DNA of 8,336 bases from NCBI GenBank assembly GCA_000715855.1, contig KL571198.1:67594-75929 (forward strand). The letters run 5' to 3'. The notes under the pieces are model-generated. The model was not told the origin of the DNA. It saw nothing but the letters and a program-made list of their open reading frames with translations, and ran no database searches. Both the position numbers and the translations under genes were made by a program. This document shows, one piece after another, positions 1-5,079 of this stretch (the stretch's first letter is position 1; the number at the start of each line of letters is the position of its first letter). The stretch comes from Actinoplanes liguriensis (GTDB taxonomy: Bacteria; Actinomycetota; Actinomycetes; Mycobacteriales; Micromonosporaceae).

Positions 1-19
1 AGATGTGTATAAGAGACAG
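1..19 (+). other. Nextera/Tn5 mosaic-end adapter (artefact)
   Basis: The first 19 bases, AGATGTGTATAAGAGACAG, are exactly the hyperactive Tn5 mosaic end used in Nextera tagmentation libraries. Its reverse complement stands at the other end of the window, so this is untrimmed library adapter and not native DNA or a natural transposon end. Native sequence begins at base 20. Read on the plus strand, the adapter creates a false N-terminus 'MYKRQ'. Read on the minus strand, it adds a false 'LSLIHI' tail to the MerR gene. Confidence 0.98.
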
Positions 20-229
20 AGCGAGCGCCTCGCGGATCTCGTCGAGCGACACCCCGACCTGCTGGGCGATCTTGATGAACGCGATCCGCCGCAGGTCGGC
101 TCGTTCGTATCGCCGCTGGTTGCCGCCGGTCCGTGCGGCGTGCAGCAGGCCCTCCCGCTCGTAGTAGCGCAGCGCCGACGGCGCCACCCCGCTGCGGGCC
201 GCCATGTCACCGATGGTGAGGGTCTCCAT
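20..229 (-). CDS. SoxR-like MerR-family transcriptional regulator, 3' end missing
   Basis: Seventy codons are present, from ATG at 229 to the adapter junction. They encode the N-terminal winged helix-turn-helix of a MerR-family activator: helix-turn-helix 'TIGDMAARSGVAPSALRYYE' (residues 5-24), then wing 1 with 'GNQRRYERADLRR' (36-48), then the second helical pair 'IKIAQQVGVSLDEIREALA'. From memory of the family, RSGVA.SAL..YE..GL and GNQRRY followed by an IAQ.(V/I)G helix are closest to SoxR, the redox sensor that uses a C-terminal [2Fe-2S] cluster. The dimerisation helix and the cluster cysteines would lie beyond the contig edge, so redox sensing cannot be confirmed; another MerR subfamily is possible. 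An AGGGGA ribosome site lies 4 bases before the ATG. The gene diverges from the transketolase pair, and a SoxR-box-like dyad lies in the 47-base gap. MerR proteins normally regulate the adjacent divergent gene. Confidence 0.88.
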
Positions 230-238
230 CCGGTCCCC

Positions 239-269
239 TTGAGTTGAAGTGAACTTCAAGTTGCAGCCT
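239..269 (+). promoter_or_regulatory. Candidate MerR/SoxR-type operator and promoter for the transketolase operon
   Basis: A perfect dyad, TTGAAGT (244-250), GA, ACTTCAA (253-259), sits between the two divergent genes. Its 7+2+7 layout resembles the SoxR box CCTCAAGT-TA-ACTTGAGG, with half-sites sharing the TnAAGT core. On the plus strand a possible -35 TTGAGT (239-244) is followed by a 19-bp spacer and a weak -10 CAGCCT (264-269), 7 bases before the ATG at 277. A long 19-bp spacer overlapped by a dyad is the hallmark of MerR-activated promoters. An alternative reading is -35 TTGAAG (244-249) with -10 CCTATC (267-272), spacer 17. The dyad is clear; the -10 is poor, and the promoter assignment is inference. 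Confidence 0.5.
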
Positions 270-276
270 ATCCGAC

Positions 277-930
277 ATGACCGTTACCACGCTGCGTCGC
301 CTGACGGGTGACGAGAAGCACGCGCCGAGCGCACACTCCACACTGGACGTGCTCCGGGTTCTCTACGAGCGGGTACTCCGGATCACGCCGGAGACCGCTG
401 ACGCGCCGGACCGGGACCGGTTCCTGCTCTCCAAGGGGCACGGGCCGGCCGCGTACTACGCGGTGCTGGCCGACCGGGGCTTCATCCCGGAGGACTGGCT
501 GGACCGCATGGGGCAGTGGAACAGCCCGCTCGGCACCCACCCGGACCGCGTCCTGATCCCCGGCGTCGAGGCCGGCACCGGCTCGCTCGGGCACGGCCTC
601 GGGCTCGCCGTCGGGGTGGCGCTCGGGCTGCGGGCGCAGGGCTACACCGAGACCCGCACGTTCGTGCTGCTCGGCGACGCGGAATTGGACGAGGGCTCGA
701 ATCACGAGGCGATCGCGTACGCCGCGGCGCTCCCACTGCCGCTCACCGCGATCGTCATCGACAACCACTCGGCGACGCACGGCTGGCCGGGCGGCATCCC
801 GGCGCGGTTCCCCGGCTGGACGCTCTCCCTGGTCGACGGCCACGATCACGACGCGATCGAACGGGGCCTGCTCGTCCGTACGGGAAAACCGCATTTGATC
901 GTCGCCGACGTCGAATCCAAATGGAGCTAG
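277..930 (+). CDS. Transketolase-like thiamine diphosphate enzyme, N-terminal (cofactor-binding) subunit
   Basis: The 217-residue protein covers the ThDP/Mg-binding domain of a split transketolase. Recognisable blocks: His15 in 'KHAPSAHSTLDVL' (family GHxGGxxS), 'LSKGHGPAAYYAVL' (51-64), 'GTHPD...PGVEAGTGSLGHGLGLAVG' (86-113), and the ThDP motif beginning 'GDAELDEGSNHEA' (133-145) and ending near Asp162-Asn163, so Asp134 and Asn163 should hold the metal. The family usually has GDG; here it is GDA. Known split N-subunits are usually about 270 residues, so this one is compact at both ends. No Shine-Dalgarno is visible before ATG 277 and a possible -10 lies 7 bases upstream, so the message may be leaderless. 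The C-terminal subunit follows immediately, and the two should form one active site moving two-carbon units between sugars or an unknown ketol donor. The substrate cannot be read from sequence. Confidence 0.88.
   Translation: MTVTTLRRLTGDEKHAPSAHSTLDVLRVLYERVLRITPETADAPDRDRFLLSKGHGPAAYYAVLADRGFIPEDWLDRMGQWNSPLGTHPDRVLIPGVEAGTGSLGHGLGLAVGVALGLRAQGYTETRTFVLLGDAELDEGSNHEAIAYAAALPLPLTAIVIDNHSATHGWPGGIPARFPGWTLSLVDGHDHDAIERGLLVRTGKPHLIVADVESKWS
923..926 (+). promoter_or_regulatory. Ribosome binding site deciding the start of the second transketolase subunit
   Basis: GGAG lies 6 bases before ATG 933, inside the last codons of the upstream gene, whose stop TAG is at 928-930. This favours ATG 933 over the in-frame ATG at 921, which would overlap the upstream gene and lacks a good site. 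The arrangement suggests translational coupling. Confidence 0.7.
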
Positions 931-932
931 AG

Positions 933-1811
933 ATGCGCGAGACGTTCGTCGCCACCACGACCGCACTGCTCGACGAGGATCCCAGGACCGCCCTGGTGCT
1001 CGCCGACATCTCCGCCGACGTGTTCGACCCGGCGCTGCGCCGACATCCCGATCGCGCGCTGAACGTGGGCATCCGGGAGCAGCTGATGATCGGCGTCGGG
1101 GGCGGGCTGGCGCTCACCGGGATGCGGCCCTACCTGCACTCCTACGCGCCGTTCCTGGTCGATCGGGCCTACGAGCAGATCAAGCTCGACCTCGGGCACC
1201 AGGACACCGGCGCGGTGCTGGTCAGCATCGGCGCGTCCTATGACTCGGCCGCCTCCGGCTACACCCACCACTCGCCCGGCGACGTCGCGCTGCTGGACAC
1301 GCTGGAGGGCTGGACCGTGCAGGTGCCGGGGCACCGCGACGAGGTGCCGGCCATGCTGCGCGAGGCGGCGCGGCACGACGACCGGGTGTACATCCGGCTG
1401 GGGCTGCAGGAGAACACGCAGGCGTATCGGGACGGCGGGAAGCTGCGGGTGATCAAGCGCGGCGGGCCGCTCGTGCTGGCGGTCGGGCCGATGCTCGACC
1501 CGGTGCTGGCGGCGACCCGGGACATGGACGTCACCGTGGCGTACACCAACACACCGCGGCCGCTGGACGTCGAGGGACTACGACTGCTCGCCGAGGGCGA
1601 GGTGATCGTGGTGGAGCCGTACCTGGCCGGTACGTCGGCACGCCTGGTCGGCGAGGCGCTCAACGACCGTCCGCACCGGGCGTTGCACCTCGGCGTGGGG
1701 CGGGCCGAGGTGCGCGACTACGGGACCTGGGAGGACCACGCCCGGGAACACGGCCTGGACGCGGGCGGCCTGCGCCGGTCGATCGGGGCGTTCCTAGGCG
1801 GCGGCGCCTAG
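933..1811 (+). CDS. Transketolase-like enzyme, C-terminal (pyrimidine-binding) subunit
   Basis: The 292-residue product carries the transketolase pyrimidine domain followed by the C-terminal domain. The signature 'NVGIREQLMIGVGGGLALTG' (44-63) contains Glu49, the family's catalytic glutamate that activates the ThDP aminopyrimidine. It continues with 'APFLVDRAYEQIKLDL', the 'GYTHHSPGDVALLDTL' loop (109-124; family G.tHq..eD) and 'TVQVPGHRDEV'. The C-terminal domain shows 'LVLAVGPMLDPVL' and 'VIVVEPYLAGTSARLVGEAL'. Together with the upstream gene (2-base gap) this makes a complete enzyme. Split transketolases occur naturally in archaea and many actinobacteria. The two genes are in different frames, but a proper stop, RBS and start separate them, so a frameshifted single gene is unlikely. 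The last codons and the stop lie in an 11-bp inverted repeat shared with the convergent gene. A DXS-like or specialised-metabolism role is possible; the substrate is unknown. Confidence 0.88.
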   Translation: MRETFVATTTALLDEDPRTALVLADISADVFDPALRRHPDRALNVGIREQLMIGVGGGLALTGMRPYLHSYAPFLVDRAYEQIKLDLGHQDTGAVLVSIGASYDSAASGYTHHSPGDVALLDTLEGWTVQVPGHRDEVPAMLREAARHDDRVYIRLGLQENTQAYRDGGKLRVIKRGGPLVLAVGPMLDPVLAATRDMDVTVAYTNTPRPLDVEGLRLLAEGEVIVVEPYLAGTSARLVGEALNDRPHRALHLGVGRAEVRDYGTWEDHAREHGLDAGGLRRSIGAFLGGGA

Positions 1812-1815
1812 GAAC
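1790..1815. terminator. Perfect 11-bp inverted repeat across two overlapping convergent stop codons; candidate bidirectional terminator
   Basis: The arms GTTCCTAGGCG (1790-1800) and CGCCTAGGAAC (1805-1815) are perfectly complementary around a GCGG loop. The stop TAG of the plus-strand transketolase gene (1809-1811) lies in the right arm. The stop of the minus-strand gene (1796-1794) lies in the left arm, at exactly mirrored positions about the dyad axis. Position at the meeting point of convergent genes suggests bidirectional termination. There is no U tract, as is common in actinobacteria. Confidence 0.7.
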
Positions 1816-2216
1816 ACCTCACGCAGCTTCGACTCGAAGAGCCACACCGACTCGGTGTCGGCGAACCTCACCCGGAACCGCTCGCGCACCCCGTCCACCG
1901 CGGTGGCGGCCATCTCGAGCGCCGGGCGGCTCAGGTCGGGACGCCAGGTGACGTTGCTCAGATGTCGCAGGTTCGCGTTCAGATGCAGTCGCAGCCGGTG
2001 CAGCACCGGGGTCTGCTGGATCACGACGAGGCGCCGGCGGGTCAGCAGCAGCAGGTATTCGCCGGCGAGCGGGGCTTCCGGCCGCGTGCATCGGGTCACC
2101 AGTACGGCGTCGTCGCCGGCTTCGACGCAACGCTCCACGATCGGGAGGTGCCGGCTGGGGATGGCAGCGCTGGATTCGACGGTGCCGGGGAGGAACGTAC
2201 GCGAGATCACGTCCAT
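1794..2216 (-). CDS. Hypothetical protein, possible bacterial PH/GRAM-like fold
   Basis: The 140-residue product is not confidently recognised. It appears soluble, with no signal peptide or membrane segment. Residues 52-70, 'GEYLLLLTRRRLVVIQQTP', followed by alternating strands ('LRLHLNANLRHLSNVTW', 75-91), later 'RFRVRFADTESVWLF' (113-127) and a final helix 'ESKLREVFLGAAA', match the layout of bacterial PH or GRAM-like domains, in which a 'lllT.rRLvv' strand pair is typical. This is a weak structural guess. ATG 2216 is chosen because no better in-frame start with an RBS is seen upstream; an ATG 5 bases further up is out of frame. The gene overlaps the transketolase gene tail to tail by 18 bases and diverges from a second PH-type gene at 2305. 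Similar genes seem common in Actinoplanes-type genomes, but that is from memory. Confidence 0.65.
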   Translation of the reverse strand: MDVISRTFLPGTVESSAAIPSRHLPIVERCVEAGDDAVLVTRCTRPEAPLAGEYLLLLTRRRLVVIQQTPVLHRLRLHLNANLRHLSNVTWRPDLSRPALEMAATAVDGVRERFRVRFADTESVWLFESKLREVFLGAAA

Positions 2217-2292
2217 GACATGTTTAACGGCCTGTGAACTGCGAAGGCAGCGGCCTGAGCTGCTGAATAAGGAATTACAACGATCGTGCTGC

Positions 2293-2298
2293 CATAGT
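2293..2298 (+). promoter_or_regulatory. Candidate -10 element for a leaderless PH-domain gene
   Basis: CATAGT has the conserved A and T of the actinobacterial -10 (TANNNT type) and lies 6 bases before ATG 2305, the usual spacing for leaderless transcripts. No Shine-Dalgarno is present before that ATG. No convincing -35 is visible at 17-19 bp. The 88-base divergent region (2217-2304) also contains an ACGATCGT palindrome near 2279 of unknown meaning. Confidence 0.4.
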
Positions 2299-2304
2299 GT
2301 CCCC

Positions 2305-2706
2305 ATGCAATGGCGCGTCAAGCCGGTCCTGCCGGTCACCAAGCTGATGGGCGCGATCGCCGTGATCGTGCTTGCCGTCGCATTCGCCGCCGGCGATCCG
2401 ATCCGGTGGGGGCTCGCCGCCCTGGTCGGCACCGGGCTTGCCGTCTGGGCGCTGCGTGACGTGCTCGTCCCGGTCCGGCTCGCCGCGGACACCGACGGGG
2501 TCACGGTGGTCACCGGTTTCGCCCGGCGGCGACGGCTGAGCTGGTCGCAGGTGGAGCGGATGCGGGTCGATCGGACCACGCGCCGCGGGCTGCGCAGCGA
2601 GCTCCTGGAGATCGACAGCGGCGACGCCATCCATCTGTTCGGCGCGCACGAGCTGGGCGCTCTCCCCGAGGACGTCCTCACCGAGCTGGACGCCCTCCGG
2701 GCCTGA
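2305..2706 (+). CDS. PH domain-containing membrane protein (bPH6/CFP-6-like)
   Basis: The 133-residue product has two transmembrane helices (about 12-30, 'TKLMGAIAVIVLAVAFAAG', and 35-52, 'WGLAALVGTGLAVWALRD') followed by a small cytoplasmic bPH6-type domain. That domain reads 'ADTDGVTVVTGFARRRRLSW' (61-80), 'SQVERMRVD', then 'SELLEIDSGDAIHLFGAHEL'. The pattern 'D..GV.v..g..rrr.l.Ws.V..i' with a closing 'L..L..L' helix is typical of the family of M. tuberculosis Rv0010c and CFP-6, whose biochemical role is unknown. Its position, convergent with a ppiA-linked block, recalls Rv0010c next to ppiA. ATG 2305 is chosen because the frame upstream is only an open shadow of the opposite-strand gene, and because a -10-like CATAGT lies 6 bases before it. 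Confidence 0.82.
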   Translation: MQWRVKPVLPVTKLMGAIAVIVLAVAFAAGDPIRWGLAALVGTGLAVWALRDVLVPVRLAADTDGVTVVTGFARRRRLSWSQVERMRVDRTTRRGLRSELLEIDSGDAIHLFGAHELGALPEDVLTELDALRA

Positions 2707-2714
2707 GCGGCCGC

Positions 2715-2733
2715 GGGGCGTCCGGCCGGCCCC
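2715..2733 (+). terminator. Weak hairpin after the PH-domain gene
   Basis: GGGGC (2715-2719) and GCCCC (2729-2733) flank a 9-base loop, 8 bases after the stop codon. Such GC-rich hairpins without a U tract can end transcription in actinobacteria, but 5-bp arms are common by chance here. The rest of the 162-base convergent gap (2707-2868) shows no convincing feature; there is only a short ACCC/GGGT repeat near 2854-2867, just past the rhomboid stop. Confidence 0.3.
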
Positions 2734-2868
2734 AGCCGTGGTTATCGGGCCTCATGACAACGGTGAGGACCAGCTGCTCGGGGGTGAGGCGCGCTGCGGG
2801 CTGGGGCACGGCGGAGGTCGCGGGGTGGGACGGGCGGGACTTGGCTCACGACGTACCCAATAAGGGTT

Positions 2869-3780
2869 TCAAGGAAGAATGTCGTAGGTGCGCCAGACAG
2901 ACGCGGCGATCAGCAGTGCCAGCAGGAGCGTGCAACCGGCCACCTGCTTCACCGTGCGATGCGGCTGGCGCGAGTAGGCCAGCACCGCCGTCACGGCCGC
3001 GCCGACCGCGAGACCGCCCAGGTGACCGGCCTTCGAGATCTGGCTGATGCTGAACGTGAAGAGCAGGTTGGTGATCAGCAACGGCGTCAGCGAGCTGGTG
3101 TCCAGCATCAGCCGCCGGTTCACGATGATGGCCGCGATGATCAGGCCGAACGTCGCCGTGGAGGCGCCGGCCGACGGCTGGTTGGGCGCGTCGATCAGGT
3201 AACACGCGACGTTGCCGCCGAAGCCGGCCAAAAAGTAGAGGGCGAGGAAGCGCATCGGGCCGAAGCGGGACTCCAGATAGGTCCCGATCTGCAGCAGCAG
3301 CGTCATGTTGAGCAGCAGGTGGACCACGCCGTAGTGCAGGAACATGGCGGTGACCAATCGGTACCACTCGCCGTCGGCGATGCCGTGGACGCTGCCGTCC
3401 GGGTACGACGCCCAGCCGATCACCTCGCCGGCGTCGGTGACCGGGGTGCCCGCGCCGATCAGGCCGAAGAAGCCGCCGGCGCCGGCGATCGCCCGCGGGC
3501 CGCCGAGGATCACCGACACGACCATCACGGCGACGTTGACGCCGATGATGGCGCGTGTCGCATAGGCCGCGTGCCCAGCGGAGAGGCTCCCGCCGAAGGC
3601 GTTGAGCGCTCGCCGCTGGGTCCGGCGGCCGTCCTTGACGCAATCCGGGCACTGGTGACCGATTGTTGCGTCGTTCATGCATCTGGTACAGATCGGCTTT
3701 TCACACCGGCTGCAGCTGAGCAAGGTCTCAGTGTCCGGGTGGCGGTAGCACACCGGCGTCGTGGACGGGGCCTCACTCAT
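2869..3780 (-). CDS. Rhomboid-family intramembrane serine protease with N-terminal zinc finger
   Basis: The 303-residue protein begins with a B-box-like zinc-binding region: Cys11-x2-His14, Cys23-x2-Cys26, Cys31-x2-Cys34, His42, Cys44-x2-Cys47. A rhomboid membrane domain follows. TM1 is about 77-94, then comes a long loop, then 'FLHYGVVHLLLNMTLL' (147-162) with His149, His154 and Asn158 of the family HxxxN signature. The serine helix is 'SAGASTATFGLIIAAIIV' with Ser207, and 'KAGHLGGLAVGAA' supplies His253, so the Ser-His dyad is present. The glycine normally after the serine (GxSG) is Thr208 here, which may alter activity. A last TM lies at about 278-295. Rhomboids cut transmembrane segments of other membrane proteins; the substrate is unknown. 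The gene follows the isomerase gene on the same strand after a 23-base gap, with a poor ribosome site, so the two are probably co-transcribed. Confidence 0.92.
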   Translation of the reverse strand: MSEAPSTTPVCYRHPDTETLLSCSRCEKPICTRCMNDATIGHQCPDCVKDGRRTQRRALNAFGGSLSAGHAAYATRAIIGVNVAVMVVSVILGGPRAIAGAGGFFGLIGAGTPVTDAGEVIGWASYPDGSVHGIADGEWYRLVTAMFLHYGVVHLLLNMTLLLQIGTYLESRFGPMRFLALYFLAGFGGNVACYLIDAPNQPSAGASTATFGLIIAAIIVNRRLMLDTSSLTPLLITNLLFTFSISQISKAGHLGGLAVGAAVTAVLAYSRQPHRTVKQVAGCTLLLALLIAASVWRTYDILP

Positions 3781-3803
3781 GGCACCAAAGGTACCGTGAG
3801 CGG

Positions 3804-4328
3804 TCAGGAACGCTCGATCTCCACCCGCTCGACCACGACGTCCTCACGCGGACGGTCGCCGGGGCCGGTGGGGGTGTTCGCGATCGAGTCGACGACCTTC
3901 GCCGACTGCTCGTCCGCGACCTGGCCGAAGATCGTGTGACGACGGTTCAGGTGCGGGGTCGGGCCGACCGTGATGAAGAACTGCGAGCCGTTGGTGCCCG
4001 GCCCGGCGTTCGCCATGGCCAGCAGGTACGGCCGGTCGAAGACGAGCTCCGGGTGGAACTCGTCGCCGAACTGGTAGCCCGGGCCGCCCCGGCCGGTGCC
4101 GGTCGGGTCGCCCAGCTGGACCATGAAGCCCGCGATCACCCGGTGCGAGATGGTGCCGTCGTAGTACGGCCCGCTGCCCGGCTGCTGGGTGCGGGGGTCC
4201 GTGTACGCCTTCGTGCCCTCGGCCAGTCCGACGAAGTTCCGGACGGTCTCCGGAGCGTGGTCCGGGAACAGCTGAAGCCGGATCGGACCGTGGTTGGTGT
4301 GCAGGGTGGCGTAAATCGTCTCGGCCAC
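3804..4328 (-). CDS. ppiA: Cyclophilin-type peptidyl-prolyl cis-trans isomerase
   Basis: The 174-residue protein is a single complete cyclophilin domain with no signal peptide, so it acts in the cytoplasm, speeding cis-trans isomerisation of Xaa-Pro bonds. Active-site residues fit human CypA: Arg63 in 'HRVIAGFMVQLGDP' (CypA Arg55), Phe68 and Gln71, then 'MANAGPGTNGSQFFIT' (105-120) with Gln116 and Phe118, Leu127 and His131 ('RRHTIFGQV'). The usual Trp of cyclosporin-sensitive enzymes is His126 here, as often in bacteria, suggesting weak cyclosporin binding. The common F before HRVI is Ser61. The start is GTG 4328, supported by GGGAG 5 bases upstream. The gene precedes the rhomboid gene and diverges from the basic membrane-protein gene. 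A ppiA gene near the PH-domain gene is a conserved arrangement close to gyrA in many actinobacteria; the symbol follows that context. Confidence 0.93.
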   Translation of the reverse strand: MAETIYATLHTNHGPIRLQLFPDHAPETVRNFVGLAEGTKAYTDPRTQQPGSGPYYDGTISHRVIAGFMVQLGDPTGTGRGGPGYQFGDEFHPELVFDRPYLLAMANAGPGTNGSQFFITVGPTPHLNRRHTIFGQVADEQSAKVVDSIANTPTGPGDRPREDVVVERVEIERS

Positions 4329-4460
4329 GGGTACTCCCGTCTGCGTTGGATGGGAACAGTCTCTTCAGTTCGGATCCTCCCCCATGTGTCTGATCCGGCC
4401 GCGCGGGGGTACCCGAGAAGGCGACATGAGCTGGGGAACAGACCACAGGAGGTGGCACTG
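4329..4460. promoter_or_regulatory. Divergent promoter region between ppiA and the basic membrane-protein gene
   Basis: This 132-base gap must hold the start signals of both divergent genes. The ppiA ribosome site is GGGAG (complement of 4334-4338), 5 bases before GTG 4328. On the plus strand AGGAGGT (4447-4453) is a near-perfect Shine-Dalgarno 7 bases before GTG 4461, which fixes that start. A CGGATC/GATCCG inverted repeat (4371-4376, 4392-4397) and a GGGTACCC palindrome also lie here. I could not assign convincing -35/-10 pairs. Confidence 0.5.
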
Positions 4461-5069
4461 GTGTTCACAACGATGCGCCGCAAGCGCCGGAGCGCGCGGA
4501 TGCGTGACGAGCTGGGGCAGAGCGTGGATCACTTCAAGCGCGCCGCTTCGATCGCCGCACAGGAGACCGGCGCGACGGTCGGGCCTCGGCTGAACGCCGC
4601 GGTCGAGCGCGTCCAGCCGGCCGCCGAGAGGGCCAAGGGCGCCGCGACGCAGAGCTGGGACAGCGCGCTCGCCACGCTGACTCCGCTGGTCGTCGCCGCT
4701 ACCGACAACGTGCGGCAGGCCGGCAAGACCGGCAAGAAGGTCACCAAGCGGGAGCTCAAGGCGCAGCGCAAGCAGGCCGACAAGCTCCAGCGCAAGGCCG
4801 AGAAGGCGCTCGGCCGCAAGCAGCGCGGCCGGGGCGGCAAGCTCGCCGGGTACGCGCTGCTCGGCACCGCGATCGGTGTCGGCGCGGCCTGGTACGCCAA
4901 GCGCCGCAGCCAGGCTCAGTGGGAGGAGTACGACGCCGCTCCCAACCCGTCGCGGGTCGAGGGCGCGGACGACGCGGCGTTCGAGCCGCTGGAGCCGACC
5001 GTCTACACCACGGCGAACGGCACCACGGCGGCCGCCGACCAGACCGGTAAGCCGAACCCCGCGAAGTAG
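4461..5069 (+). CDS. Hypothetical basic, helix-rich, single-pass membrane protein (DUF5324-like layout)
   Basis: The 202-residue product starts with GTG under a strong AGGAGGT site. It has four parts: a very basic N-terminus (residues 5-14, 'MRRKRRSARM'); an Ala-rich amphipathic helical region (about 15-85) with recurring 'AAxxA' spacing; a Lys/Arg-rich helix (90-127) that should be cytoplasmic and could touch nucleic acid or lipid head groups; then one transmembrane helix (about 128-146, 'LAGYALLGTAIGVGAAWYA') and a polar, acidic, probably disordered tail. No enzyme motif is seen. From memory, this order resembles Streptomyces DUF5324 proteins, whose genes also lie beside ppiA and rhomboid genes; I cannot verify the match. 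A role in envelope or chromosome organisation is possible but unsupported. The gene ends 10 bases from the convergent EccB-like gene. Confidence 0.8.
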   Translation: MFTTMRRKRRSARMRDELGQSVDHFKRAASIAAQETGATVGPRLNAAVERVQPAAERAKGAATQSWDSALATLTPLVVAATDNVRQAGKTGKKVTKRELKAQRKQADKLQRKAEKALGRKQRGRGGKLAGYALLGTAIGVGAAWYAKRRSQAQWEEYDAAPNPSRVEGADDAAFEPLEPTVYTTANGTTAAADQTGKPNPAK

Positions 5070-5079
5070 TAACACCTGC

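Noticed and set aside
5..247. Plus-strand open frame beginning 'MYKRQ' at the left edge
   Set aside because: Its start lies in the adapter, and the rest is the opposite-strand shadow of a clear MerR gene.
516..932. Long upstream extension of the second transketolase frame
   Set aside because: This part is an Arg/Pro/Ala-rich shadow of the N-subunit gene. The family signature starts only after ATG 933, which has its own ribosome site.
277..1811. Frameshift splitting a single transketolase gene
   Set aside because: There is a proper stop, a GGAG site and an ATG at family-appropriate domain boundaries, and split transketolases are well known.
1855..2304. N-terminal extension of the PH-domain protein in the same frame
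   Set aside because: The region is antisense to the 140-residue gene and has low-complexity shadow composition. The membrane protein begins naturally at ATG 2305.
2846..3939. Several long Arg/Gly/Asp-rich open frames on both strands over the rhomboid and ppiA genes
   Set aside because: They are GC-bias shadows; only the frames with rhomboid and cyclophilin motifs make sense as proteins.
4371..4397. CGGATC...GATCCG inverted repeat in the ppiA divergent region as an operator
   Set aside because: Arms of 6 bp with a 15-base spacer occur readily by chance here, and no linked regulator or promoter hexamers support it.
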